The notes under the pieces were generated by a model that ran no database searches, was not told where the DNA came from, and saw nothing but the letters and a program-made list of their open reading frames with translations. 64,000 nucleotides of DNA from Streptomyces sp. TRM68416 (lineage in GTDB: Bacteria; Actinomycetota; Actinomycetes; Streptomycetales; Streptomycetaceae): positions 186,001-250,000 of the forward strand of contig NZ_JACVWU010000011.1 in NCBI RefSeq assembly GCF_014596915.1. Reading direction: 5' to 3'. A program made the translations under genes and the position numbers. How positions within the stretch are numbered: the first letter of the stretch is position 1; each line of letters starts with the position of its first letter. Shown here one piece after another: positions 50,434 to 59,532 of the stretch.

Positions 50434-51717
50434 ATGAACAACTGGCCCGAAGGATGGTCCGACGACAACCGCGGCAGCGGCTACGGACACGGCAGCGCGA
50501 GCGCACAGCCCGAGAGCGCCCGTGTCATGCGGCAGGTCCGCCGCGGTCCGGCGGCACCGCCCGGCGCGGGTCAGGCGGCACCCCCGTACGGAGTCCCCTC
50601 GCAGCCGTCGTACGACGGCGCGGGCCGGGACGGGCACGGCGGCTACGACAGCGGATACAACACAGGCCAGGTCTACGGCTCGCCCCCGGGCGGCGGTGGC
50701 TCGGGAGGGACGGGCATGCGGGAGCCGCGTCCCGCGCCGGACTGGCGGCGCCGTATCAAGTGGACCGCGATCACGGTCGTGACCGTGCTCGTGGTGACCA
50801 CCGTCGGCACGTACTTCTGGGCCGACTCCAAGCTCAACCGTGACGTCGACCTGTCGAAGGTGATCGACCGGCCGGAGGCGGGCAAGGGCACGAACTACCT
50901 GATCGTCGGTTCCGACAGCCGCGAGGGCATGACCGACGAGGAGAAGAAGAACCTCCACACCGGGTCCGCCGAGGGCAAGCGCACGGACTCGATGATGATC
51001 CTGCACACCGGCGACAACGGCTCGACGCTGATCTCGCTGCCGCGCGACTCCAACGTCACGATCCCGAACTTCCAGGGCTCGGAGTCCGGCAAGCTCCGCG
51101 AGGGCCTGGGCGCGAACAAGCTGAACGCCGCCTACTCGATCGACGGCCCGACTCTGCTGGTGCGCACGGTCGAGTACAACACCGGACTGCACATCGACCA
51201 CTACGTCGAGATCGGCTTCGCCGGTTTCGCGAACATCGTGGACGCGGTCGGCGGCGTCGAGATGGAGATCCCGAAGGGCGGCATCAAGGACTCCAAGTCC
51301 GGTGCCGACCTGAAGGAGGGCAAGCAGACCCTGAACGGCGAGGAGGCCCTCGCCTTCGTCCGTACCCGGTACGCGCTGGCCGGCTCCGACCTGGACCGCA
51401 CGAAGAACCAGCAGAAGTTCCTCTCCGCGCTGGCCAACCAGGTCGCCACCCCGGGCACGGTGCTCAACCCCTTCAAGCTGTACCCGACCATGGGCGCGGG
51501 CCTGGACTCGCTCGTCGTCGACAAGGACATGAGCCTGTTCGACCTGGCCGACATGTTCTGGGCGATGAAGGGCGTCAGCGGCGGCGACGGCAAGTCGATG
51601 AACATTCCGCTCGCGGGCAGCACAGCGAACGGCAACCTCCAGTGGGACATGACGAAGGTCAAGACCCTGGTCGGCCAGCTGAAGAACGACGAGAAGGTCA
51701 CCGTCTCGGGCAACTGA
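50434..51717 (+). CDS. LytR-CpsA-Psr (LCP) family protein 1
   Basis: 427 residues. A Gly/Ser/Tyr-rich cytoplasmic head (1-100), one membrane span (about 109-128) and an extracytoplasmic LCP domain with YLIVGSDSREG, ISLPRDSNV, NAAYSIDGP and FVRTRYALAGSDLDRTKNQQKFL. LCP enzymes transfer phospho-linked glycopolymers onto peptidoglycan. It lacks the C-terminal LytR_C domain present in most of the neighbouring members. Only member on the plus strand of the cluster. Confidence 0.92.
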   Translation: MNNWPEGWSDDNRGSGYGHGSASAQPESARVMRQVRRGPAAPPGAGQAAPPYGVPSQPSYDGAGRDGHGGYDSGYNTGQVYGSPPGGGGSGGTGMREPRPAPDWRRRIKWTAITVVTVLVVTTVGTYFWADSKLNRDVDLSKVIDRPEAGKGTNYLIVGSDSREGMTDEEKKNLHTGSAEGKRTDSMMILHTGDNGSTLISLPRDSNVTIPNFQGSESGKLREGLGANKLNAAYSIDGPTLLVRTVEYNTGLHIDHYVEIGFAGFANIVDAVGGVEMEIPKGGIKDSKSGADLKEGKQTLNGEEALAFVRTRYALAGSDLDRTKNQQKFLSALANQVATPGTVLNPFKLYPTMGAGLDSLVVDKDMSLFDLADMFWAMKGVSGGDGKSMNIPLAGSTANGNLQWDMTKVKTLVGQLKNDEKVTVSGN

Positions 51718-51771
51718 GCGCGGGGGCCGGTCCGCGGGGCGCGAGGCGAGCCCAGCGGACCGGCCGTCGGT

Positions 51772-51829
51772 CACGGTCCGCGGGCCAAGGTCCGTCGGTC
51801 AAGGTCCGTCGGTCAAGGCCCACCGGTCA
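51772..51829. repeat. TGA-anchored tandem repeat, 14-bp unit, at copper-storage-like gene stop
   Basis: Minus strand: the gene's TGA begins the first unit TGACCGGTGGGCCT, then two identical TGACCGACGGACCT units, a diverged TGGCCCGCGGACCG and another TGACCGACGGCCGG. Because 14 is not a multiple of three, successive TGAs fall in different frames. Confidence 0.88.
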
Positions 51830-52192
51830 CATGGTGGCGCCGGCCATCGTGCGACAGGTCTGCGCGCAGCGGCGGCACGCCTCGGCGCAGCGCATCATCT
51901 GGGCGTCGTCCGGCATGGACATACACGCCTCGGCACACATCTCACAGGCCTTGGCGCACAGCGCGCACATCTCGGCCGACATGGGCGAGCGGCGCATCAT
52001 CATGTCCGCGCAACAGCGGGTCGTCTCGGCGCAGTCCAGCAGCGCGCGCATGATCTGCATCTGGGCCTGGCCGCCCATCTGCATGCAGGAGCTCATGGTC
52101 TCCTCGCACACACTGTGGCAGTTCATGCACGCCTCGACGCAGTCCTGCATCTCCTTGCTCATCGCGGTCATGGTTCCGGTCTGCTCCTGCAT
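51827..52192 (-). CDS. Cys-rich four-helix-bundle copper-binding (Csp/DUF326) protein
   Basis: 121 residues with 17 Cys and many Met, spaced as CxxC/CxxxC along predicted helices (for example CVEACMNCHSVC and CALCAKACEMC). This matches bacterial copper-storage proteins, in which Cys line the inside of a helical bundle. No signal peptide, so probably cytosolic (Csp3-like). The stop codon starts a 14-bp tandem array. Confidence 0.87.
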   Translation of the reverse strand: MQEQTGTMTAMSKEMQDCVEACMNCHSVCEETMSSCMQMGGQAQMQIMRALLDCAETTRCCADMMMRRSPMSAEMCALCAKACEMCAEACMSMPDDAQMMRCAEACRRCAQTCRTMAGATM

Positions 52193-52307
52193 GGCTCCTC
52201 CCGGAGGCCGTGCGGGGCCCGGGGGAGACCCCGCGTCCTTCCGTCCTACGCCCGTCCGAGCCCCGGCGCCACCGGCAGAACCTACGGTTCCCGCCGCACG
52301 CCCCCAC

Positions 52308-52382
52308 TCAGCCCACCAAGAGTCAGCCCACCAGGAATCAGCCCACCAAGAGTCAGCCCACCAAGAACCAGTCCACCAGCAG
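52308..52382. repeat. TGA-anchored tandem repeat, 15-bp in-frame unit, at PH-like gene 3' end
   Basis: Five 15-bp units on 52308-52382. On the minus strand each of four units carries GGTGGGCTGA. The gene ends in the first TGA (52353-52355) and three more TGAs follow in the same frame every five codons; readthrough would add repeats of about LLVG. Confidence 0.88.
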
Positions 52383-52772
52383 CAGCCCCGCCGCCCCGAG
52401 CGACCACACCACCGTCGGCGGTCCGGCCGCGCCGACCCGGGCGGGACGCAGTTCGGGGTGGCGGGCCATCAGGGTCAGGTGGTCGGCCGTCCGTTGCCCC
52501 GCCGTCGGGATGCGCAGACGGCGGTGGAGCACCGGGGGCAGGAACCCGCCGGCGATCACCGGTTCGTCGGTGCCGGCGGAGAACTCCAGCGTTCCGTCGC
52601 GGCGCAGCCAGACGTCCCGGATGTCGTCCCAGGGCAGCCGGCGGACCCGCAGGACGCGCCGCAGCAGTACGCCGTCCGCGTCGGCGACGATGTGCCACGC
52701 GGCCAGTCGGCCGACCGTGAGGGCCCAGACGAACGCGCCGAACGCCAGGAAGAACCGGTCCCCGGCCGTCAC
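52353..52772 (-). CDS. PH-like domain membrane protein
   Basis: 139 residues. An N-terminal hydrophobic segment (FFLAFGAFVWALTVG) and a C-terminal one (VVWSLGAAGLLLVDWFLVG) flank a bacterial PH-like domain (about 35-100; LPWDDIRDVWLRRDGTLEF). The GTG overlaps the stop of the small gene upstream. Function unknown; such proteins often sit at the membrane with partner proteins. Confidence 0.75.
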   Translation of the reverse strand: MTAGDRFFLAFGAFVWALTVGRLAAWHIVADADGVLLRRVLRVRRLPWDDIRDVWLRRDGTLEFSAGTDEPVIAGGFLPPVLHRRLRIPTAGQRTADHLTLMARHPELRPARVGAAGPPTVVWSLGAAGLLLVDWFLVG

Positions 52773-52969
52773 GTCCCCGTCCGGCGGCTCGCCCCCAGCA
52801 GATAGACGGCGACGAGCGCCACGGCGAGGCCCCGGGCGGACCAGCCCGCGCCCGCGGTGAGCGGTTCCGGCGCGGGCGGCAGGGAGGGCCGTAGCTCCGC
52901 GAGGCGCTGTTCCCGTGCCAGCCGGGCCGTCCGGCGCGCCTCTCTGCGGTCCTGCTGCTTCGTGCCCAT
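52769..52969 (-). CDS. small membrane protein, co-translated with PH-like protein
   Basis: 66 residues. Basic, Glu/Arg-rich N-terminal helix (MGTKQQDRREARRTARLARE), Pro linker, and one membrane span (about 45-60). Stop overlaps the next start (GTGA, 52769-52772). Conserved-type two-gene unit; role unknown. Confidence 0.72.
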   Translation of the reverse strand: MGTKQQDRREARRTARLAREQRLAELRPSLPPAPEPLTAGAGWSARGLAVALVAVYLLGASRRTGT

Positions 52970-53052
52970 CGTGTGCTTCCCCCCAGGTACGACGGCTGCC
53001 CCCCAGCAGCACGCCGAGGGGCAGTGTAGATCCCGCAGGTTGACGCGCTGCC

Positions 53053-54504
53053 CTACCGGCAGCCCACCTCGTCCCCCCGCACCACCCCGAACTCCCCCTG
53101 CGCCGGATCGACGGCACGCACCTTCCGTACCTGCGTGAAGTCCTGCCCGGCGATCACCTTCAGCGTCGCCCCCTGCCCCTTCACCGCCCGCAGCTCACTG
53201 CCCGGCAGGGCCGTGGCGAGCGACTTCGCCGACCGGTCCCAGCGCGGGTCGTACGCGACCACCGTGCGCCGCACGGTGCGGGACTCCGAGTTCACCGGCA
53301 TCCGCGTGGTCCGGAACCCCGTCGACGCCAGTGCCGCGTCCACCCGCTTGCCCAGCCCGGCCGTGGCCGTGCCGTTCTCCACCTGGACCCGGATCTGCTG
53401 CGGGGCCACGTCCACCGTCACAGCCTCGCCGCCGCGCGGCCGCCGCACCGACAGCGGCTTGTCCTCGCGCAGGGCCGCGAAGAGCCGTTCCGCCTTCGCC
53501 GCGTCCCATTTCAGGGTGGAGCCGACGCCCTTGACGGCGTACCCCATCCGCCCGATCGGCACGGTGGTGAACTCCGACGAGGAGGGGGAGAAGTTCCGCA
53601 TCGCCCGGCCCAGGTCCAGCAGCTCGTCGGTGCCGAAGCCCTTGTCCGCCCGCACCGACCCCAGCACGGCCCGCGTGATGTCCCGGAACTTCATCGGGTT
53701 CAGCAGGATCCCGGAGGACGTGGCCCGGTCCACCAGCGCCGCCAGGAAGCGCTGCTGGCGCTGCATGCGGCCCAGGTCGGAGGCGCCGTCCACGTGCCGT
53801 GCGCGGACGTACTGGAGGGCTTCCCCGCCCTTGAGCTCGTGCGTCCCGGGCGGCAGGTCGAGGCCGGTGTAGGAGTCCTTCAGCGGCTCGGTGGTGCAGA
53901 TCTTCACCCCGCCGAGGACGTCGACCGTCTTCATGAAGCTGGTGAAGTCGACCTCCAGGTAGTGGTCGATCTTCACCTTGGTCATGGCCTCCACCGTCCG
54001 CACGGTCAGCTGGGGCCCGCCCTCCGCGTACGCCGCGTTCAGCTTGACGGGGTGCCCGCGGTGCCGCTCGCCGCTGGTCTCGTCGAGATGCGCCGGGGTC
54101 ATCGCGTACGAGTCGCGCGGCAGGCTCACCACGCTCGCCCGCTCCCGGTCCTCCGAGATGTGCACGATCATGATCGTGTCCGTGCAGTGACAGGGCGCCC
54201 CGCCCAGCCGGTACCGCCGCCGCTCCTCCTCGCTGATCCGGTCCCGCCCGTCGGTGCCGACCAGCAGCACGTTCATGCCGTGGCCCGCCCGCGGCCGGTT
54301 CTTCATGTCCTTGAACGGATCCACCCGGGCGATGTCCGCGTCCAGGCCGGTCAGGACCGAGTGCCCGATCCCGGCGGAGGCCAGCACCACGACCGACAGC
54401 GTGGTCACCGCCCGCATGGCCCAGCGCGGCTTCTTCCGCCGTACGGGGGGACGCCGCGGTCGGCGCTGTGGCGGCCGGGAGGGGGAGCGGGGCGGCGTGG
54501 TCAT
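53053..54504 (-). CDS. LCP family protein 2 with LytR_C domain
   Basis: 483 residues. Pro/Arg-rich cytoplasmic tail (1-28), membrane span at about 31-50, LCP domain (MNVLLVGTDGRD, VVSLPRDSY, NAAYAEGGP, DLGRMQRQQRFLAAL) and a C-terminal LytR_C domain (about 380-475). Two Cys in APCHCTD and ICTTEP may form a disulfide. Divergent from the GT2 gene. Confidence 0.92.
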   Translation of the reverse strand: MTTPPRSPSRPPQRRPRRPPVRRKKPRWAMRAVTTLSVVVLASAGIGHSVLTGLDADIARVDPFKDMKNRPRAGHGMNVLLVGTDGRDRISEEERRRYRLGGAPCHCTDTIMIVHISEDRERASVVSLPRDSYAMTPAHLDETSGERHRGHPVKLNAAYAEGGPQLTVRTVEAMTKVKIDHYLEVDFTSFMKTVDVLGGVKICTTEPLKDSYTGLDLPPGTHELKGGEALQYVRARHVDGASDLGRMQRQQRFLAALVDRATSSGILLNPMKFRDITRAVLGSVRADKGFGTDELLDLGRAMRNFSPSSSEFTTVPIGRMGYAVKGVGSTLKWDAAKAERLFAALREDKPLSVRRPRGGEAVTVDVAPQQIRVQVENGTATAGLGKRVDAALASTGFRTTRMPVNSESRTVRRTVVAYDPRWDRSAKSLATALPGSELRAVKGQGATLKVIAGQDFTQVRKVRAVDPAQGEFGVVRGDEVGCR

Positions 54505-54631
54505 GGGGGACACCTCCGCGAGGGCCGTACGTGGGATCCTGAGCACCGTAGGCCCATACGATCTGCGGTCCGGTGCACCGCCCCGGGCGGGGCGCACCGG
54601 TGTCCCCCGTTCGCGGTAACGTGAGCCCCCT

Positions 54632-55678
54632 ATGAACGCCAAGCCCGACGTGCAGCTCCCCGCCGTTTCTGTGATCATGCCCGTCCTCAACGAGGAGCGG
54701 CATCTGCGCGGAGCCGTCCAAGCGATCCTCGCGCAGGAGTACGCCGGCGAGATGGAGGTCGTGATCGCCCTCGGTCCGTCCACGGACCGCACGGACGAGA
54801 TCGCCGCCGAGCTCGTACGGGAAACTGCGCCCAATGAAACCAAGCGCGTCCACACCGTCCCGAACCCCTCGGGCCGCACGCCCGCCGCGCTGAACGCCGC
54901 GATCAAGGCCTCCCGCCATCCGGTCGTCGTCCGCGTCGACGGCCACGGCATGCTCTCGCCGAACTACATCTCGACCGCCGTACGGCTCCTTGAGGAGACC
55001 GGCGCGCAGAACGTCGGCGGGATCATGCATGCCGAGGGCGAGAACGACTGGGAGCACGCCGTCGCCGCCGCGATGACGTCGAAGATCGGCGTGGGCAACG
55101 CGGCCTTCCACACGGGCGGTCAGGCGGGGGAGGCCGAGACGGTCTACCTCGGTGTCTTCCGCCGTGAGGCGCTGGAGCAGCAGGGCGGCTACAACGAGGA
55201 GTTCATCCGCGCCCAGGACTGGGAGCTGAACTTCCGGATCCGGGAAGCGGGCGGCCTCATCTGGTTCTCGCCCGAGCTGAAGGTCTCGTACCGCCCGCGG
55301 CCGAGCGTGCGGGCCCTGGCCAAGCAGTACAAGGACTACGGCCGCTGGCGGCACGTCGTCGCCCGCTACCACGCCGGCTCCATCAACCTGCGCTACCTCG
55401 CCCCGCCGACCGCGGTGTGCGCCATCGCGGCGGGCCTGGTGGTGGGCGCGGCCGTGCATCCGCTGGGCTTCGTCGTCCCCGGCGGCTACCTCGCGGCGAT
55501 CGTCCTCGGCTCCCTGCCCGCGGGCAAGGGCCTGCCGCTGAAGGCGCGGCTGCAGATCCCCGTCGCCCTCGCCACCATGCACATGTCCTGGGGCTGGGGC
55601 TTCCTGACCAGCCCCCGCTCGCTGGCCCGCAAGGTGATCGCCTCCCGGCGGCCCGCGGTGCTCAGCACCAGCAACTGA
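54632..55678 (+). CDS. glycosyltransferase family 2
   Basis: 348 residues. N-terminal GT-A fold: VSVIMPVLNEERHL (nucleotide-sugar site), RVDGHGM (DxD-like) and NEEFIRAQDWELNFRI (catalytic EDxEL-like region). C-terminal hydrophobic segments at about 253-272 and 276-292 suggest membrane attachment. Likely adds sugars to a lipid-linked surface polymer, a plausible substrate route for the flanking LCP transferases. Confidence 0.9.
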   Translation: MNAKPDVQLPAVSVIMPVLNEERHLRGAVQAILAQEYAGEMEVVIALGPSTDRTDEIAAELVRETAPNETKRVHTVPNPSGRTPAALNAAIKASRHPVVVRVDGHGMLSPNYISTAVRLLEETGAQNVGGIMHAEGENDWEHAVAAAMTSKIGVGNAAFHTGGQAGEAETVYLGVFRREALEQQGGYNEEFIRAQDWELNFRIREAGGLIWFSPELKVSYRPRPSVRALAKQYKDYGRWRHVVARYHAGSINLRYLAPPTAVCAIAAGLVVGAAVHPLGFVVPGGYLAAIVLGSLPAGKGLPLKARLQIPVALATMHMSWGWGFLTSPRSLARKVIASRRPAVLSTSN

Positions 55679-55705
55679 GCACCCGGCGGGGCCCGGCCTT
55701 CACTG

Positions 55706-57286
55706 CTACCAGGTGAAGTCCGGGTCCACGTGCATGCACGCGGTCTCGTCGGCGCCGTTGAGCGCCTTGTCGGCCTCGGGCATCTTGTCGTCCTTCTTGG
55801 GCGCCTTGTACGCCGTACCCTCGCGCCAGTCCGCGCCGACGACGAGCGTCACCCCGCTGACCTCCGTGGACCGCTTCACCGAACTCAGTGGAATGCCGAG
55901 GGACTTGGCGACCCGCTGGGCGTCGCCCTCCAGGTCGACGCTCGGGTAGCGGACGACGGTGCGGTCCTCGCTGAGGAGCGCGGCCCGGTCGGCGACCGCC
56001 TTCGCGAAGCCCTCCTGCTGGAGCAGCCCGGTCACCGTGGTCGCCCGCCCCTGGGCCGCGCCCAGCGTGTCGGTACGGGTGCCGTTCTGCACCTGTACGG
56101 CGATCTCGGCGTCCGGCGGGGCCGGGTCGTCCGAGAGCTTCTCCCCGGCCGGCTTCTTCCTGTCCTTGCCGTCCAGGGCGATGTCCTCGCGCACCAGCCG
56201 GAAGAGCTGCTCGGCCTCCTCGGTGGGCTCCACCTGCACGCCCACGTACCGGTTCGGCATCGTGGCCATGGTGATCCGCTTCGGGCTCACCTTGCGCAGC
56301 TCGTTGCTGAGGGCGAAGAGCTTCTTGACGTTGTCCAGACCGGGGTCGACCGTGAGGGCGTCGGTGGCCTCCTCGGCCAGCCTGCGCAGCTTCAGCGGGT
56401 TGCTGAGGGTGGCGTTCTCACGCAGCTGCCGCACCATCGAGCTCATGTACATGTGCTGGGCCTTGGCCCGGGCGAGGTCACTGCCGTCCTCGAAGCCGTA
56501 GCGGGTGCGCAGCCACTGCAGGGCCTGCTCGCCCTTGACCGGGTGCGTGCCCTTCTTCATCTTCAGCCCCGAGCCGTGGCCCTCGCTGTCACGGGACTCG
56601 ATGTTGGCGTCCACGCACACCGGGACGCCGCCGACGGCGTCCGCCATCGACACCACGCCCGCGAAGTCGACCATGATGAAGTGGTCGATGTGGATGCCGG
56701 TGAGCTCCTGCCAGGTGGCCACCGTGCAGCCCGGACCGCCGCGGCGCAGGCTCTGGTTGGTCGCCACCCGCCCGTTGGACGCCGGGTACACCTCGTTGTC
56801 GTCAGGGTCCGTGCACTTGGGGATCTGGACGAGGGTGTCGCGCGGCATGCTGATGACCGACATGTTGGAGCGGTCGGCCGACAGGTGCAGCAGCATCTGC
56901 ACGTCGGCGCGGGCCGGCGTGCCGAACGTCTCCCGCGCGCCGCCGAGCTTCTGGTTCTCCTCGGTGTCCCGCGCGTCCGAGCCGATGAGCAGGATGTTCA
57001 TCGGGGTCTGTCCGGCCGCGTTCGGCGTCGGCTTGGCGATCTTGGCGTCGCCGAGGTTCAGGGCGTCGTGCTTGATGTTGCCGTTGAGATGCCGGTAGTA
57101 GAGGTACCCGGCACCGGCCGTGCCCAATATCAGCACCGCGAGGACCGAGGCGGTCCATCTCAGCGCCCGGCGCCCGCGCCGCGCCGGGCCTCTGCGGCGC
57201 CTACCGCGGCCCTCCCTGCCGTCGGCCGCCGCCGTACTGCCCCCCTCGGCGGCCGGCTCGGCCTCGCGCACACTGCTCTGCGTCAC
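55706..57286 (-). CDS. LCP family protein 3 with LytR_C domain
   Basis: 526 residues. Cytoplasmic Arg/Gly-rich head, membrane span (about 46-66), LCP domain (MNILLIGSDARD, ISMPRDTLVQIP, LRTRYGFEDGSDLARAKAQ) and LytR_C domain (about 395-500). Ends 27 bp from the convergent GT2 stop. Start at 57286 (MTQSSVRE). Confidence 0.9.
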   Translation of the reverse strand: MTQSSVREAEPAAEGGSTAAADGREGRGRRRRGPARRGRRALRWTASVLAVLILGTAGAGYLYYRHLNGNIKHDALNLGDAKIAKPTPNAAGQTPMNILLIGSDARDTEENQKLGGARETFGTPARADVQMLLHLSADRSNMSVISMPRDTLVQIPKCTDPDDNEVYPASNGRVATNQSLRRGGPGCTVATWQELTGIHIDHFIMVDFAGVVSMADAVGGVPVCVDANIESRDSEGHGSGLKMKKGTHPVKGEQALQWLRTRYGFEDGSDLARAKAQHMYMSSMVRQLRENATLSNPLKLRRLAEEATDALTVDPGLDNVKKLFALSNELRKVSPKRITMATMPNRYVGVQVEPTEEAEQLFRLVREDIALDGKDRKKPAGEKLSDDPAPPDAEIAVQVQNGTRTDTLGAAQGRATTVTGLLQQEGFAKAVADRAALLSEDRTVVRYPSVDLEGDAQRVAKSLGIPLSSVKRSTEVSGVTLVVGADWREGTAYKAPKKDDKMPEADKALNGADETACMHVDPDFTW

Positions 57287-57394
57287 TTTCCTGCCCTTCC
57301 CACCCTTGCCCCCAGGAACAGGGCCACCCGCGCGCCATACGGCGGGCCCGTCGTACGCCCTGTCAGACGCACGAGGGGCCCGGAAAGTGGCGCT

Positions 57395-57603
57395 GTTTTT
57401 CTCAACTCACCCGGCGTGTTCCTCAGTTCACCCGGTGCGTTTCTCAACTCACCCGCTGCGTTCCTCAACCCGCCCGGCGCGTCCTCAATGCACCCGGCGC
57501 GTTCCCGGACTCACCCGCCGCGTTCCTCGACTCACCCGCCGCGTTCCTCGACTCACCCGCCGCGTTCCCGGACTCACCCGCCGGGTTCCCCGACTCACCC
57601 GGC
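57395..57603. repeat. TGA-anchored tandem repeat, 21-bp in-frame unit, after LCP 4
   Basis: Ten units of 21 bp (one of 20). On the minus strand typical units read TGAGTCGAGGAACGCGGCGG plus G. The LCP gene's stop (57595-57597) is the TGA of the first unit, and TGAs recur every seven codons in the same frame for the first five units. Fills most of the 308-bp gap to the next gene. Confidence 0.92.
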
Positions 57604-59319
57604 GCACTGGACCTTGTCCGCCGTGGACTTCTGCACGCTGTCCGGCGTCTTGGCCGACGTGGCGTTGAGCTTCACGCCCGCGCCCCGGAAGTCCTTGCCC
57701 AGGACGAGGGTCATCGTGGGCAGCCCCTGGGCGTTCTCCACGCTCTCGCCCGGCTTCAGCGCGGAGCCCGACAGACCCATGATGGCGGCCAGCCGGCGGG
57801 CCTGGTCGGCCTGGTCGGGGGCGTACTCCAGGGTCGTCTTCGCCTGGGCGGCGTCGGCGTTGCCGGCGTTCTCCGACTTCAGGACGCCCGCGTCGTTCTG
57901 CAGGTACAGCAGCTGGTTCTGGGCGCTGCCCGACTCGGCGCCGCCGTTGAGGATGCGCACGCGCACCTCGGAGGCGTCGGCCTTGGGGCCCTTCAGGCGG
58001 GCGGCGACGGCGGCCTTCTCCTTCTTCTTCTGCGCCTTGACCTCGGTGAACGACACATCGTTCCTGATCATGTCGAAGACCTGGGGTGCCGTCGTCTCCT
58101 CGACCACGACGGTCGCCTTGATCACCTCGGCCGGGTTGTCCTTGACCGGGACGGTGGTGAAGGTGATGTTCTTCGGTGGCACCTTCTTCAGCTCCAGGGC
58201 GATGTCCTTGAGCGTGCCGACCTTCCCTATCGCCTTGTCCACGGTCAGCGCCTCGGTGGCGGCCTCGGCCAGCTTGATCAGCTTCTTGGGGCTGGTCAGG
58301 GTGTCGCTGGAGGACATCTTGCGCATCAGCGAGCCCAGGAACTGCTGCTGCACCTTGATCCGGTCCAGGTCGCTGCTGTTGCCGAAGGCCTTGCGGGTGC
58401 GGACGAAGGCGAGTGCCTGCTCGCCCTCGATCGTCGACTCGCCCGCGGGCAGGTCGAGCTTGGACTTGTCGTCGTAGATGGCACGGTTCAGGCACACCGG
58501 GACCCCGTCCACGGCCGTCGTCAGGGTCTTCACGGCGTTGAAGTCGACCATCATGAAGTGGTCGGGGACGATGCCGCTGAACTCCTTCACCGTGCGCATG
58601 GCACAGCCCGGGTCACGCCCGCTCTCGCCGAGGCTGCGGTTGAAGCGCACGCCCTGGAGCCCCGGGACGACCTCCGTGGTGCCGTCCTCCTGCTTCGTCT
58701 CGCAGTCCGGGATGTCGACGATGAGGTCGCGGGGGATGCTCAGCGCGGTGGCGTTCGACCGGTCCTTGGCGACGTGCAGCAGGATCGTGGTGTCGGCGTG
58801 CCCGACGCTGTTCTTGTCGCCGTAGCCCTCGTTGCCCGCGCCGGTTCGCTTGTCCGTGCCGATGATCAGGATGTTGAAGGCCTCGTCCTTGCGGAAGCTG
58901 CTGGCGGCCGCGTCACCGACGTCCGTCGTCGTGACGTTGCCCTCCAGGTGCTTGAGGTAGAAGTAGCCGCCGACGGCCGTGGCGACGAGGACGAACGCCA
59001 TCGTGCCGCCGGTCCACATCAGCGCCTTCTTGGCCTTCTTCGCCTTGGGCTTGCCGGGCCGTCGCCCGCGCCGCCCCGGCGGCGGCTCCTCGGGCACGGC
59101 CCGGCGTCTGCGCGGCGGCGGGACCTCACGTCCGGGTGCGGCTTCACGTCCGGGAGCGGCTTCACGTCCGGGTGCGCCCATGCGACGCGGACTCGGCACC
59201 GGGGGCGACTGCGGTACGGAATCGGGCAGTCGCAGTTCGTATTCGCCGGTGTTCGGATTGAGCACCCACTGGTCTGCGGGGTCGATGTCCTCAGCCCGCC
59301 CACGCTCTTGCGCGTCCAC
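57595..59319 (-). CDS. LCP family protein 4 with LytR_C domain
   Basis: 574 residues. N-terminal motif DIDPADQWVLNPNTGEYELRL is shared with the next paralogue. Basic linker with repeated PGREA, membrane span (about 100-120), LCP domain (FNILIIGTDKR, LSIPRDLIVDIP, FVRTRKAFGNSSDLDRIKVQ) and LytR_C domain. A 274-bp tract (57818-58091) is identical to the neighbour at 59829-60102. GTG start. Stop lies in a tandem repeat. Confidence 0.92.
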   Translation of the reverse strand: MDAQERGRAEDIDPADQWVLNPNTGEYELRLPDSVPQSPPVPSPRRMGAPGREAAPGREAAPGREVPPPRRRRAVPEEPPPGRRGRRPGKPKAKKAKKALMWTGGTMAFVLVATAVGGYFYLKHLEGNVTTTDVGDAAASSFRKDEAFNILIIGTDKRTGAGNEGYGDKNSVGHADTTILLHVAKDRSNATALSIPRDLIVDIPDCETKQEDGTTEVVPGLQGVRFNRSLGESGRDPGCAMRTVKEFSGIVPDHFMMVDFNAVKTLTTAVDGVPVCLNRAIYDDKSKLDLPAGESTIEGEQALAFVRTRKAFGNSSDLDRIKVQQQFLGSLMRKMSSSDTLTSPKKLIKLAEAATEALTVDKAIGKVGTLKDIALELKKVPPKNITFTTVPVKDNPAEVIKATVVVEETTAPQVFDMIRNDVSFTEVKAQKKKEKAAVAARLKGPKADASEVRVRILNGGAESGSAQNQLLYLQNDAGVLKSENAGNADAAQAKTTLEYAPDQADQARRLAAIMGLSGSALKPGESVENAQGLPTMTLVLGKDFRGAGVKLNATSAKTPDSVQKSTADKVQCAG

Positions 59320-59532
59320 CGTTGTCCGAATCCTCCGTGGGGAAGCGCCGCGTGGATTAGCCGCGCGGCCCGATACACCGGATCGCTCACACTATCCGTA
59401 CAGTTCGCCGTCGAGCGATGCCGGTGAGAAATTCCACGTTGGGGCAACCGAATCGGGCATGCTTACAACCGGTCAATTCGTGGCAATTCCATGAACTGAC
59501 CGGTCAAGCCGGGTCACTTGACGCGCTCTCCC

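Noticed and set aside
57395..57603. CRISPR array
   Set aside because: Units are head-to-tail 21-bp repeats without spacers, and no cas gene is present.
55730..58477. 915-codon open frame antisense to LCP 3 and LCP 4
   Set aside because: Crosses two genes and the 21-bp repeat array; Arg/His/Val-rich shadow translation.
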